Notes: generated by a model not told the origin, from the letters alone. Shown: positions 45,797 to 55,107, numbered from the stretch's first letter. The stretch is DNA of 64,000 bases from Pseudoalteromonas luteoviolacea S2607 (GCF_001625575.1 NZ_AUXV01000073.1:186001-250000), one strand, 5' to 3'. Made by a program: numbers and translations.

Positions 45797-46219
45797 ATGG
45801 ATCCCATTTCGGTCTTGATCGTAGACGATAGCGAAGACGATCGGTATATCTTAACTAGACAGCTTAAAGAGACAAAAATTCCTATCAGCCAAATATTTGA
45901 ATGTAGTGAAGGCGCGTCAGCTTTACGTTTTTTTGTGGACTATGAAAAAAATGTAGCACGTTATGCAAGTGGCTATCCACCTACGTTTGTTTTTCTAGAT
46001 ATCAATATGCCGCTTATGGATGGATTTGAATTTTTGGAAGAGTTTAAAAAAATGCAATCTAAGCAAGGCCCAGACCCCATTATTATAATGTTCAGTAGCT
46101 CTGACCGAAAAGAGGATGTTGACAGGGCTGCGGGGCTTTCAATGGTGAAAGCCTATTTGGTAAAAGGAAAATATGATATTGAACAGCTCAAAGCCGAATT
46201 GTCTGTATCTAGTAAGTAG
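45797..46219 (+). CDS. Single-domain response regulator with atypical K-P site
   Basis: 140 residues. LIVDDSEDDRY pocket, D68 in VFLDINMPLMDG and MFSSSD with the conserved Ser/Thr. The usual Lys-Pro near the end of beta5 reads YLVKGKYD, so Lys remains and Pro is lost. No output domain. Cotranscribed with the upstream kinase, 5 bp apart. A stand-alone receiver here may pass phosphate to, or titrate it from, the neighbouring REC-GGDEF-EAL protein. Confidence 0.9.
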   Translation: MDPISVLIVDDSEDDRYILTRQLKETKIPISQIFECSEGASALRFFVDYEKNVARYASGYPPTFVFLDINMPLMDGFEFLEEFKKMQSKQGPDPIIIMFSSSDRKEDVDRAAGLSMVKAYLVKGKYDIEQLKAELSVSSK

Positions 46220-46260
46220 CAAATGCGAACAGTTAGAATATGCCATCAGTTGCGCATTTG
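46220..46260. terminator. Convergent inverted repeat between receiver and GGDEF-EAL genes
   Basis: CAAATGCG (46220-46227) and CGCATTTG (46253-46260) are complementary around 25 nt, between two convergent stop codons. A T-run is lacking, so its role as terminator is tentative. Confidence 0.45.
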
Positions 46261-46272
46261 TCGTAATGTGCT

Positions 46273-48057
46273 TTAGCTCTTCTTATTGTGACTGCCAGCA
46301 GGTGTTTTTGCGTCGCAATTAACAAGTGATAGGCGGCTGGCTTTGCATTCATCTTTTAAGGTATGCTTGACTTTGTTTTCACTCATAGGCTGATAAAACA
46401 AAAAGCCTTGTTGAAGAGAAATCCCCATGCTGTCGCATGCTTTCGCTTGCATCGTGGTTTCAACACCTTCGCCAACGACCTTGATGCCGAGCTTGTTTAG
46501 CATGAACGATAAGCCCTGTAGCATATCGTGCTGTTTTGATTCTGGTTGTGCGATTTGCTGCACAATTGAACTGTCAATTTTCACGAGCTCAAACGGGTAT
46601 TGCAGCAGATGAGAAATTGATGATAGGCCACTGCCAAAGTCATCCAATGCTAAGCCTACCCCTATATTTGATAGCGCATGTAATGTTTCATTAATGGCTT
46701 GATCGTTTTGCAACAGGGCAGCCTCTGTAATATCAAGCACGAGCTTGTTAGGAGGCACCGAGACTGCGTGAAGAGTTTGTTCAACCATAGCGGCAAAGTC
46801 GCTGTCACACAGCTGGCAAGGTGAGATATTAATAGACAGCCTGAACTGATACTGGTCATCACATAACATCTGGCTAAATTGTTCTAAAGCACTTTCTAAC
46901 ACCCATTGCCCTATGGCTTGAATAAGGCCTGCTTCTTCTGCAATGGGGATAAACTCCTCAGGTAACTGAGTGGTATTTGCCAAAGGCCATCTAATAAGCG
47001 CTTCTATCATATTGATGGTATCGGATTGGCTGTCGATGATGGGCTGATAGTAGAGTTCAAAGTGTTGACTCTGCGCTGCCAATCTAAGCTCAGATTCAAT
47101 TTGATATTTTAGTAAAAATGCTTCCTGCATATTGTCTTGAAAGATACAAATTTTGTCGCTGATGCCGTTTTTTGCTCTGTACATCGCGATATCTGCAAGT
47201 TTCATGAGCTCTTTACGATGCTCAGAGTTGATGGGCGCTACTGCAATCCCAATGCTACTTGAGCAATGAATGGCATGGCCATCGATTTCAAAAGGAACGT
47301 GAAATGTATTTAAAACGCGTTCGGCAATTGCTTGGATCTGCCTGATAGAAGTGAGTTCGCCGCAGGCAAAAGCAAACTCATCTCCACCTAACCTAGCGAG
47401 AAGCTCATTTTCTCTTAGTACTTCTTTTATTCTTCCGGCTACCGCCACCAAAAGCTGGTCGCCAACCTCATGACCAAAATTGTCATTGATATGTTTAAAC
47501 TTATCCAAATCCAGCATCATCACAGCAACTATTTCACGATTACGTCGCTGCCTTGCTAGTAATAAACGGTTCAACATTTCATCAAAATGAAAGCGGTTGT
47601 GTAGGCCAGTTAACGAATCTTTTTCTGCGAGCTGTTTCACTTGATGGTAGCTTTCATAAAGCTGTTGTTCTAACTCATGTCGTTTACGCGCTTGCAATAT
47701 TGACCGCGTTAGTTGTGTGCTGGTGACTTCTTGTTTGAGCAAAAAGTCTTGCGCACCGGCATTGATACAGTCCAATACTAGCGCTTCATTATACAGATTA
47801 CTGATCATCACAATGGCTGTGTGTTTCAGTTGCGGTTGACTTCTCAGTTTTACAATCGCCTCAACGCCGTTAATTTGAGGCATATTGTAGTCCATTAAAA
47901 TCACATCAAAGTGCATTTCATCAAGGTATGCATACGCTTCATCGGCATTGTTTGCTTCGACAATATCATAATGGTTTTGTTCTTTAGACAGCGTTCTAAT
48001 GATTGTTTTTCTGTCTATTACATCATCGTCAACGACGAGTAACTTGGTGTAAGTCAT
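46273..48057 (-). CDS. REC-GGDEF-EAL cyclic-di-GMP response regulator
   Basis: 594 residues. Receiver D56 in VILMDYNMP, GGDEF at 224-228 (no RxxD site; RENE instead) and EAL at 352-354 in MIEALIRW, with INISPCQL, DITEAALL, DDFGSGLSS, KIDSSIV and VGEGVE. All main catalytic residues are intact. The receiver and linker segment (CINAGAQDFLLKQEVTSTQL) is nearly the same as in the 37960 protein, showing paralogy. The C-terminus has a short polar extension. It could be the output of the receiver and kinase operons upstream on the other strand. Confidence 0.95.
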   Translation of the reverse strand: MTYTKLLVVDDDVIDRKTIIRTLSKEQNHYDIVEANNADEAYAYLDEMHFDVILMDYNMPQINGVEAIVKLRSQPQLKHTAIVMISNLYNEALVLDCINAGAQDFLLKQEVTSTQLTRSILQARKRHELEQQLYESYHQVKQLAEKDSLTGLHNRFHFDEMLNRLLLARQRRNREIVAVMMLDLDKFKHINDNFGHEVGDQLLVAVAGRIKEVLRENELLARLGGDEFAFACGELTSIRQIQAIAERVLNTFHVPFEIDGHAIHCSSSIGIAVAPINSEHRKELMKLADIAMYRAKNGISDKICIFQDNMQEAFLLKYQIESELRLAAQSQHFELYYQPIIDSQSDTINMIEALIRWPLANTTQLPEEFIPIAEEAGLIQAIGQWVLESALEQFSQMLCDDQYQFRLSINISPCQLCDSDFAAMVEQTLHAVSVPPNKLVLDITEAALLQNDQAINETLHALSNIGVGLALDDFGSGLSSISHLLQYPFELVKIDSSIVQQIAQPESKQHDMLQGLSFMLNKLGIKVVGEGVETTMQAKACDSMGISLQQGFLFYQPMSENKVKHTLKDECKASRLSLVNCDAKTPAGSHNKKS

Positions 48058-48346
48058 GCGGTCCTTTTTCCTATAGATACAGTGGCTTTGAGCCAGCTAA
48101 GGATTTCCTAAGATGCTACATTTATCATCGTTTAGTAGGGCATACAGCATAACTTTAGTCCAAAAGCCTTAAATGAAAAGCTAGGACCATGAAGAAGTGC
48201 GTTTAACTAATAGAATTATTGCCAACTGAAGGATATTGATATGTTATTTGCCAATGGGACAAATATGTGTAAATTGGATAGATGTTGGAAAGCACACGTG
48301 TCGCTAAACTCGATTATTCAATTGTAAAAAGGAACTGGAGAAAAAC

Positions 48347-48976
48347 ATGGAATACATGCTGGCAGTGATTTTATTTGCCATTTCAACATCAATTACCCCT
48401 GGACCTAATAATATTATGGTGATGACCTCAGCACTCAACTTTGGCGTTAAAAAAACCTTGCCTTTGTTAGTCGGTATTTGTGCAGGGTTCAGTGTGATGT
48501 TGTTAGTCATCGGGTTTGGTTTTGGGCAAGTATTTACCGCGTTCCCGAGTTTACACCTTATTATTAAGTGTATAGGCATCGCCTATTTACTGTATCTTGC
48601 ATGGGCTATCGCCAAATCAGCAAGTGCCCCAATTAATACAGACGAAGCTAAGCCGCTTACGTTCATGAATGGTGCGCTATTTCAGTGGGTTAATGCAAAA
48701 GCATGGGTGGTGGCAACAGGGGCAATAGCAGCATTTACAAGCATTGGGGATGGGTACTATACACAAAACGTCATAATCGCCTTGGTGTTTTTTATTGCTG
48801 CATTCCCTTGTGTTGGTACTTGGCTTTTATGCGGTTCAGCTTTAAAGCGGGTGTTAACCAAAGATAAATATAGAACCTTGTTTAATTATGTGATGGCCAT
48901 GCTGCTGGCGTTATCGGTTATGCCAGTAGTGTTTGAGCTCATTGAGCAAACACAGGTAGCAAATTTATGGGCGTAA
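48347..48976 (+). CDS. LysE-family exporter
   Basis: 209 residues with about six TM segments; the N-terminal STSITPGPNNIMVMTSALNFG is the family signature. Exports amino acids or related metabolites across the inner membrane. GGAG precedes the ATG. The macro-domain gene overlaps its 3' end by 10 nt, an unusual pairing. Substrate unknown. Confidence 0.9.
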   Translation: MEYMLAVILFAISTSITPGPNNIMVMTSALNFGVKKTLPLLVGICAGFSVMLLVIGFGFGQVFTAFPSLHLIIKCIGIAYLLYLAWAIAKSASAPINTDEAKPLTFMNGALFQWVNAKAWVVATGAIAAFTSIGDGYYTQNVIIALVFFIAAFPCVGTWLLCGSALKRVLTKDKYRTLFNYVMAMLLALSVMPVVFELIEQTQVANLWA

Positions 48977-49446
48977 ATGTCGTGGTCGTACATGGTGATA
49001 TTTTGGATCAACAGGTTGATGCAATTGTAAATAGCTGGAATCGCAACATAATTCCTTGGTGGTTGCTATTACCACAGGGTGTTTCGGGGGCGATAAAGCG
49101 CCGAGCGGGTACTGCGCCATTTAAAGAGGTGGCAAAATATGGTGCAATTCCGTTAGGGGAGGCGCGGCTTACCTCTGCAGGAACATTGAACTTTAAGGGA
49201 ATTATTCACGTCGCGGGTATTAATTTATGCTGGTATGCCACTGAGTATTCAGTGAAGCAGTCGGTCATTAGTGCGATCAGGTTGGCAGAAGCGAACAGTT
49301 TTAAAACCTTAGCGATGCCTCTCATCGGCGCTGGATCTGGTAACCGCTCTGAACAGTGGTCATTAGAATGTATGCTGCGTACGTTAGAATCCATTGAGAG
49401 CATTGTAAAAGTTAAGGTAGTCAAGTTCTCTACATCAAACCAATGA
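48967..49446 (+). CDS. Macro-domain protein (ADP-ribose binding/hydrolase, YmdB-like)
   Basis: 159 residues, a single macro domain. VVVHGDILDQQVDAIVNSWN is the conserved strand and ADP-ribose-contacting loop. GVSGAIKRRAG is the glycine-rich loop, and LAMPLIGAGSGNR the second phosphate loop. Family members hydrolyse O-acetyl-ADP-ribose or remove ADP-ribose from proteins or nucleic acids. The usual N-A-A-N in the first loop reads N-S-W-N here, so catalytic efficiency is uncertain. Overlaps the LysE gene by 10 nt, so cotranscribed. Confidence 0.88.
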   Translation: MGVNVVVVHGDILDQQVDAIVNSWNRNIIPWWLLLPQGVSGAIKRRAGTAPFKEVAKYGAIPLGEARLTSAGTLNFKGIIHVAGINLCWYATEYSVKQSVISAIRLAEANSFKTLAMPLIGAGSGNRSEQWSLECMLRTLESIESIVKVKVVKFSTSNQ

Positions 49447-49595
49447 CAAAACCAGATAATTCATAATGTTAAGATTTTATCTATAGTGGCTGTGTGGGCA
49501 ATCGCTTATACTTATGCTGTATTAAGATAGGTATTTCTGGTTTTAATTGCAGGTCGTATACATATTAAGCCAGTCTGTATTTTTGGGGAAATAAC

Positions 49596-50264
49596 GTGAA
49601 TATTGTCATCATAGAGGATGAATCAGCCATTGCTGATACCCTCATTCATGTGCTGGAAATGGATGGCTTTCAAGCCCATTGGTTTAATACCGCTGGCGCT
49701 GGAGTGGCGCATTTAAAAACAAAGTCGGCGGATTTGTTGATACTAGATGTTGGGTTACCTGATGGCAATGGGTTTGAATTGTGCAAACAAATAAGAGGCT
49801 TTTCTGACATTCCCATTATATTTTTGACCGCGCGAGCAGACGAAATAGACAGAGTAGTGGGGCTGGAGATAGGCGCAGATGATTATGTAACTAAACCGTT
49901 TAGCCCCAGAGAGCTGTTAGCTAGAGTAAAGCTGAGACTGAAATCGATACGGCGACAAGCACAGCCTGAGTGTGAGCAAGGACAAGATGAACTACGCGTC
50001 GAAAACTTTGACTATGTGAGGGGAAACACTGCCCTTGGTCTGACTGCATTAGAGTTCAGGTTGTTAGATGCTTTACTAAAATCGTCTCCCAGAGTATTGA
50101 GTCGCCAACAACTTATGGACTTTTCTAGTATGCCAAGTGAAGAGGCGTATGAGCGCAATGTCGATTCACACATAAAGTCTATCCGCATTAAATTGCAAAA
50201 GGTTGCGTTAGCTGAGTGTTTAAAAACCAAACGGGGTTTTGGTTACTATTTTGAAAAGGAATAG
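49596..50264 (+). CDS. creB: Two-component response regulator CreB
   Basis: 222 residues with a GTG start (GGGGAA upstream). Receiver with IIEDES pocket, D51 in LILDVGLPDGNGF and VTKPFSPRELLARVKLRLK, then an OmpR/PhoB winged-helix domain (about 125-222) with LTALEFRLLDALLKSSPRVLSRQQLM and ERNVDSHIKSIRIKL. Identity as CreB rests on the adjacent creC and creD and the overall order. CreBC in E. coli responds to carbon source, and in other genera controls beta-lactamase and peptidoglycan stress. Confidence 0.9.
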   Translation: MNIVIIEDESAIADTLIHVLEMDGFQAHWFNTAGAGVAHLKTKSADLLILDVGLPDGNGFELCKQIRGFSDIPIIFLTARADEIDRVVGLEIGADDYVTKPFSPRELLARVKLRLKSIRRQAQPECEQGQDELRVENFDYVRGNTALGLTALEFRLLDALLKSSPRVLSRQQLMDFSSMPSEEAYERNVDSHIKSIRIKLQKVALAECLKTKRGFGYYFEKE

Positions 50265-50267
50265 AAT

Positions 50268-51710
50268 GTGAGCCGCTGGCCTAAGATCCCACTCGGGTTG
50301 AGATTGTTTTTATTGTACTTTGTCATTGTGATCATGACGACGTACTTTGTAAGCTCGACATTAATCAAAGAAATTAAACCCACCGTACGTCAAACAACAG
50401 AAGAGACGTTGGTTGATATGGCTAACTTGTTAGCGGTGCTGGTGGCTGAAGAGCTGGCTAACGGAACATTAGAAACGAGCCAAATTTCGAGACTGTTACA
50501 GCAGTTTGGTAACCGCAGTGTCGACGCAGCAATTTGGGGGGTTGATAAAACTGTGATGTCGCATCGAATCTATGTTACTGATATCAATGGTATCGTGGTC
50601 GCTGATTCATGGCAGCAAGACATCGGTAGTGACTTTTCACGTTGGAATGATGTTTACCTCACGTTGCGGGGAGAGTACGGTGCGCGCTCCACAGCTACAG
50701 ATCCTAGCGATCCACTCTCAACGGTTATGCATGTGGCAGCACCGATCATATTTGACAACAAAACCATTGGTAGCTTAACCGTTGCGAAAGCAAATCGCTC
50801 GGTACAGCCATTCATTGAACTGTCGCAGCAACGTGTTTTTAACTGGCTTGCGGTGATGAGTGTGCTGGTACTGCTCGTTGGAGCGGTCATCGCGTGGCGA
50901 ATTAACTCTGCACTTAGCAAGTTGTCGTTGTACGCCTATAAAATGGGTCAAGGTGAAAAGGCCAATAAGCCAATATTTAGAGTATTTTATGAATATGGCC
51001 AATTAAGCGATGCATTGGCCAATATGCGTTCACAACTCGATGGAAAACAGTATGTTGAATCATACGTTGAAACGTTAACGCACGAGTTAAAAAGTCCGCT
51101 GTCAGGTATAAAGGGGGCAAGTGAGTTACTGCAATTGCCACTAGATGACCAAAAGAGAGAAAAATTTGCGTGTAATATAGAACGCGAATCCCAGCGCATG
51201 CAGTTGCTTATCGAGAAGCTCCTAGAGCTTACACGGCTAGAAAAGTTGCCAGAGCTTGAGAAACCAAAATCAATGCAGAGTCGAGAATTAGTCGATTATG
51301 TGGCTACGGCGATGAGCGTGAAAATAGAACACAAATCAATTGACTACGTCCTCCTATCTGAGTCAAACCCCATAATTAAAGGTGATGAGTTTTTGCTTCG
51401 CCAAGCGTTGCTCAATGTATTTGAAAATGCGTTGGATTTTGTATTTGAGAAAGGAAAAATCCAAGTATCTGTTGAGCAGTTGAAAACACATGTTTGTTTT
51501 AAAATATATAACGATGGTCCGTTAATCCCCGATTATGCTTTGCCACGATTAACCGAGCGATTTTATTCGTTACCGCGGGCAGCGGGAAATAAAAGTACGG
51601 GGCTCGGACTTAATTTCGTTGAACAAGTGGCAAAGCTTCATTTTGGCTATTTAAAGGTAAAAAATTGCCAGCAAGGGGTTGAAGTGTCGCTCGCCATCAA
51701 GTCTCCATAA
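50268..51710 (+). CDS. creC: Sensor histidine kinase CreC
   Basis: 480 residues with a GTG start 3 bp after creB (AAAGGA upstream). TM1 at about 9-29, a periplasmic CreC-type sensor region (about 30-185) with TDINGIVVADSWQQDIGSDFSRWNDVYLTLRGEYGARST, TM2 at about 190-212, a HAMP-like region, HisKA with H272 in THELKSPLSGIKGASELL and HATPase with NVFENALDF and STGLGLNFVEQ. The sensor segment is the strongest sign that this is CreC. Confidence 0.92.
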   Translation: MSRWPKIPLGLRLFLLYFVIVIMTTYFVSSTLIKEIKPTVRQTTEETLVDMANLLAVLVAEELANGTLETSQISRLLQQFGNRSVDAAIWGVDKTVMSHRIYVTDINGIVVADSWQQDIGSDFSRWNDVYLTLRGEYGARSTATDPSDPLSTVMHVAAPIIFDNKTIGSLTVAKANRSVQPFIELSQQRVFNWLAVMSVLVLLVGAVIAWRINSALSKLSLYAYKMGQGEKANKPIFRVFYEYGQLSDALANMRSQLDGKQYVESYVETLTHELKSPLSGIKGASELLQLPLDDQKREKFACNIERESQRMQLLIEKLLELTRLEKLPELEKPKSMQSRELVDYVATAMSVKIEHKSIDYVLLSESNPIIKGDEFLLRQALLNVFENALDFVFEKGKIQVSVEQLKTHVCFKIYNDGPLIPDYALPRLTERFYSLPRAAGNKSTGLGLNFVEQVAKLHFGYLKVKNCQQGVEVSLAIKSP

Positions 51711-51731
51711 ACTCTCCATATAAGCTCCATA
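51703..51731 (+). promoter_or_regulatory. Triple CTCCATA direct repeat with 11-bp period before creD
   Basis: CTCCATA occurs at 51703, 51714 and 51725, exactly 11 bp apart, overlapping the creC stop and ending 50 bp before creD. Same-face direct repeats with 11-bp spacing are typical of OmpR/PhoB-family binding sites, so CreB is the obvious candidate. Confidence 0.65.
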
Positions 51732-51781
51732 GATTGCCCAAGCTGCCTTGCTAAAGTTTGGGCAAACCTAAGGAGTGAATG

Positions 51782-53134
51782 ATGAACAATCAAAGTAAAG
51801 AAAAAATAGGTGTTAAGTTTGGCATGCTAATAGGGCTCATTATCTTACTGATGATCCCAATGACCATGATAGAAGAGCTGATATCTGAACGCAGTAACAT
51901 GCAAAAGCAAGTGCAGCAAGAAATTGCAAAAAGTAGCAGTGCACAACAGCGCCTTGTTGGCCCGTTCATTTACGTAGAATATGAACGAGACATAGAGCGA
52001 CAAAGCACGGTGAGCGTTATAAAGGAAAATACTTTTTTGTTGCCTGAAAAGCTCAATATCCACAGTGCGCTTGATACGTTCGAAAAATTTCGCAGTATTT
52101 ATAAAGCGACCTTGTATCGTTCAAATAACACTATTTCAGGTGTATTCAAAACCTCTGACCTTCATATATTAAAAGACCAGCGTGTGACATCGATAAGCCT
52201 TGTTTTTGGGATCTCAGATATTCGAGGCATTGGGTTAGACTCGGCAGTTAAAATTGCTGGTGAAGACGCTAAAATCTTGCCCGGAACTGGAGTCAAAAGG
52301 TTAAAAGAGGGTGTGCACGTGCCACTTGAGCGCGCACATGTGTTTGCTTCATCAGAGCTATCATTCTCCGCAGATTTACATCTACAAGGGATGGAAAAGC
52401 TAGCTATCTCACCACTAGGTAGGGAAACACGCGTGAGTATGGCCGCAGATTGGCCGCATCCGAGCTTTGTTGGGGCTTATTTACCAATAACCTCAAACAT
52501 TAACGGTGACGAGTTTAATGCAAATTGGCAAGCGAGTTACTTTTCAACCAATATGCAAAGTACGTTTGAAAGCTGTATTTTACGCAGCGAATGTGGAGAG
52601 TTAACTGAACGGACAATGGGGGTCGCGCTTGTTGATCCGGTCGATCATTACTTAAAAAGTCATCGCGCAGTTAATTATGCATTGTTGGTGATTTTACTTG
52701 TGGTTGCTAGCTTCTTTTTATTGGAGCTCGTACGAGACGAGCCAATTCATCCTGTACAATATGGATTCGTAGGGCTTGCACTCGCAATATTCTATCTATT
52801 ACTTATTTCTCTCAGCGAGCATTTAGGCTTTGGGATTGCATATGTGATTTCATCATTTGCCGCGACTGGACTACTTGGTTGGTATGTAAGTGGTGTCCTA
52901 AAAAGTGGCGTGATAGGCGGTTACTATTTCGCAGGTTTAATTATGCTCTATTCACTGCTTTACGGCATGCTTGGCGCTGAAGATTATGCGCTGCTTATGG
53001 GGAGCTTAATGTGTTTTATCGTTTTGTCACTGGTCATGATCCTTACACGTAAAGTAAATTGGTATAGCAGTGCGAAGTTAAATAAAAAGCGCGACCAGCA
53101 AGTATCTGACCCATCAAATGATGAGATTGAATAG
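51782..53134 (+). CDS. creD: CreD inner-membrane protein
   Basis: 450 residues from the ATG at 51782, six nt after AAGGAG; the adjacent ATG at 51779 is too close to it. TM1 at about 14-34 (MLIGLIILLMIPMTMIEELI), followed by the conserved ERSNMQKQVQQEIAKSSS segment. Then come a periplasmic beta-rich domain (about 55-295) and a C-terminal bundle of about five TM segments (300-425). This matches CreD, whose expression is CreBC-dependent and affects envelope stress and beta-lactam response; its biochemistry is unknown. Confidence 0.93.
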   Translation: MNNQSKEKIGVKFGMLIGLIILLMIPMTMIEELISERSNMQKQVQQEIAKSSSAQQRLVGPFIYVEYERDIERQSTVSVIKENTFLLPEKLNIHSALDTFEKFRSIYKATLYRSNNTISGVFKTSDLHILKDQRVTSISLVFGISDIRGIGLDSAVKIAGEDAKILPGTGVKRLKEGVHVPLERAHVFASSELSFSADLHLQGMEKLAISPLGRETRVSMAADWPHPSFVGAYLPITSNINGDEFNANWQASYFSTNMQSTFESCILRSECGELTERTMGVALVDPVDHYLKSHRAVNYALLVILLVVASFFLLELVRDEPIHPVQYGFVGLALAIFYLLLISLSEHLGFGIAYVISSFAATGLLGWYVSGVLKSGVIGGYYFAGLIMLYSLLYGMLGAEDYALLMGSLMCFIVLSLVMILTRKVNWYSSAKLNKKRDQQVSDPSNDEIE

Positions 53135-53247
53135 TCTTTAATTCGAATATAAAGTCATAAAATTAATGATTTAGACGCATTCTAATCAAACAATCCATGT
53201 GGCAGTATTGACGGTTTTTTAGCAAATAAAAGACCGAGGAATGAATT

Positions 53248-53880
53248 ATGCCTGAGCTTACAATACTGCCATTATTTATCATTACGACCATACTTTTAGC
53301 TATTTCGCCAGGTCCTGATCTGGTGTTAATTTCTGCTTATTCGTCTGGACAAGGGTTTGCAGCTGGCGCGCGCCTTGCCTTGGGAATTTTTATTGCTGGT
53401 ATTGTACAGACGCTTGCTGTGGCGCTGGGGCTTGGGCAATTGATGCAGCAATTTCCACCCATCGTAATGGCGATAAAGTTACTCGGCGCTTTGTACTTAG
53501 CATGGCTTGGTATAAATATGCTTAAGTCTTGGTGGGTAGATAAAAGCACTTCAAAAACAGACCTTAATAGTGATGAAAACGTCAGTGGAGGATTAGTTTT
53601 AAAGGGCTTTCTAAATAATTTAATGAACCCTAAAGCGCTGCTATTTTTCAGTGTGTTTCTCGTGCAATTCACACATAGTAACTCGTCTTTGACTTTGCAG
53701 ATACTGGTACTAGGCACGTTACTCAGTACTCTGGTTTTGTTAGTTAATCTCATTTTCGCTGTTTCATTTAGTAAGTTAGGTAAAGTGTTGGCCGGTAGGT
53801 TTAGAATAGGTCGTCATTTTGATGGCGTTTTAGGCGTCTTGTTTGTGACGCTTGCAGCGAGGCTTGCTACCTCAAAATAA
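53248..53880 (+). CDS. LysE/RhtB-family exporter
   Basis: 210 residues with about six TM segments and the signature LLAISPGPDLVLISAYSSGQGFAAGARLALGI near the N-terminus. Also shows GFLNNLMNPKALLFFSVFLVQF, typical of the RhtB branch. Exports amino acids or homoserine-like compounds. GAGG precedes the ATG. The GNAT gene follows 19 bp later and may be cotranscribed. Confidence 0.92.
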   Translation: MPELTILPLFIITTILLAISPGPDLVLISAYSSGQGFAAGARLALGIFIAGIVQTLAVALGLGQLMQQFPPIVMAIKLLGALYLAWLGINMLKSWWVDKSTSKTDLNSDENVSGGLVLKGFLNNLMNPKALLFFSVFLVQFTHSNSSLTLQILVLGTLLSTLVLLVNLIFAVSFSKLGKVLAGRFRIGRHFDGVLGVLFVTLAARLATSK

Positions 53881-53899
53881 TAAATAAACAGGGAAATAC

Positions 53900-54412
53900 A
53901 TGATTCACATTGTACCAATAGAAACAGAACGGCTACGTTTAGTGGCACCCAGCGCAGCATGTTTAGACGCCTACTTACAATTTTATACCGATGGTGAAGC
54001 GTCAAAAATGTACGGTGGGCCGATTGAGCCTGCGCAAGTACTTGCAAGGTTGAAAGCAGATTTGGGCTCATGGTATTTACATGGTTTTGGTGTCTGGGTT
54101 GTACAAGAGAAAGCCTCTGGTAATTACATTGGTACTTGTGGTTTTTGGCAAGGCTATAATTGGCCCACTGAACTTACATGGTGGCTAATACCCAAAACGC
54201 GTGGTCTAGGCTATGCCAAAGAAGCTTCTATTGCTGCGATTAATTATGCATACGATGAACTGGAGTTTTCACAAGTTCGCACTTATATGAACGATGACAA
54301 TGACGCTGCCCGAAAATTAGTTGAACGGCTAGGTGGTACTAAAACAGATAGAATGTTGTTCCCAGATGGATTATATCGAGATATTTATACCTTAAAGAAG
54401 GTGAGCATATAA
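53900..54412 (+). CDS. GNAT N-acetyltransferase (RimJ/RimL-like)
   Basis: 170 residues, soluble. ETERLRLVAPS at the start and WWLIPKTRGLGYAKEASIAAINYAYDEL with the acetyl-CoA pyrophosphate-binding Q/RxxGxG/A-type loop (RGLGYA) mark the RimJ/RimL-type GNAT group. MNDDNDAARKLVERLGG follows as usual. Substrate unknown. Downstream of the RhtB-type exporter. Confidence 0.88.
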   Translation: MIHIVPIETERLRLVAPSAACLDAYLQFYTDGEASKMYGGPIEPAQVLARLKADLGSWYLHGFGVWVVQEKASGNYIGTCGFWQGYNWPTELTWWLIPKTRGLGYAKEASIAAINYAYDELEFSQVRTYMNDDNDAARKLVERLGGTKTDRMLFPDGLYRDIYTLKKVSI

Positions 54413-54423
54413 GTGCTCACCAT

Positions 54424-55107
54424 TCACTCAACCGGCTGTAACTGAACCCGCTTATAGGCAGATATTATCTCTGACACATCGTCACTACCTTGGTTAATAC
54501 GTTGATAATGATCAATGGTCTTATTCAAGTAGTGTTTGGCTATTTCATACTCTTGTTGATCTTGATAGCACCAAATACGCTGGCCCACAGCATGCACGGG
54601 TTGACCACCGAATTTATCAGCCGAAACATAAATAAGTTCATAGCTGCGTTTGTTTTCATTGACTAATCGCTCATTTTTTAAGGTCAGTGCCAGCGATTGT
54701 AATGTTTGTCGCAGTGTATACAAGTGATGCACTGGGCAAAGAATAAAGTCGATGTTTAAATTTGGGCTTTGACGCATGATATTTTGCACAAAAGCGCTAC
54801 ACAAATCACCGCCAACCCCAGCAATAATCACCAAATGCTTGCCCGCATACTGTGACAGAGGTAAGGCCGTGACGTCTTGGCAATGTGTTTGCCAATGCGA
54901 CTCTTTATGGGCATAGAATTGCGTGAGTTTTTCATCTAATTCATTAATCAGGTGCGGTACTATATCGACAAAGTGGATTTTTGCGTTCAGGCCTTTATCT
55001 AATAAGTTCGCGCCAAGTAGACCGTGGTCGCAACAGCAATCCCAAATATGTGCATAGTCATTGTTCACTAAGTCGCTAATCTGCGACAGGCGTTTTCCCA
55101 ATTTCAT
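54424..55107 (-). CDS. TrmK-like tRNA (adenine22-N1)-methyltransferase family protein
   Basis: 227 residues. KLGKRLSQISDLV at the start, then DCCCDHGLLGANLLDKG (SAM-binding loop), IHFVDIVPHLI, and VIIAGVGGDLCSAFVQNI with the family's GMGG-like motif, followed by FILCPVHHLYTLRQ. This is the TrmK/COG2384 pattern, best studied in Bacillus as m1A22 tRNA methylation. In gammaproteobacteria the same fold is found but the target is less certain. Lies 11 bp after the TetR gene, probably cotranscribed. Confidence 0.8.
   Translation of the reverse strand: MKLGKRLSQISDLVNNDYAHIWDCCCDHGLLGANLLDKGLNAKIHFVDIVPHLINELDEKLTQFYAHKESHWQTHCQDVTALPLSQYAGKHLVIIAGVGGDLCSAFVQNIMRQSPNLNIDFILCPVHHLYTLRQTLQSLALTLKNERLVNENKRSYELIYVSADKFGGQPVHAVGQRIWCYQDQQEYEIAKHYLNKTIDHYQRINQGSDDVSEIISAYKRVQLQPVE

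Noticed and set aside
53337..53753. 138-codon minus-strand frame inside the LysE/RhtB gene
   Set aside because: Antisense to a conserved membrane protein, no ribosome-binding site or family resemblance.
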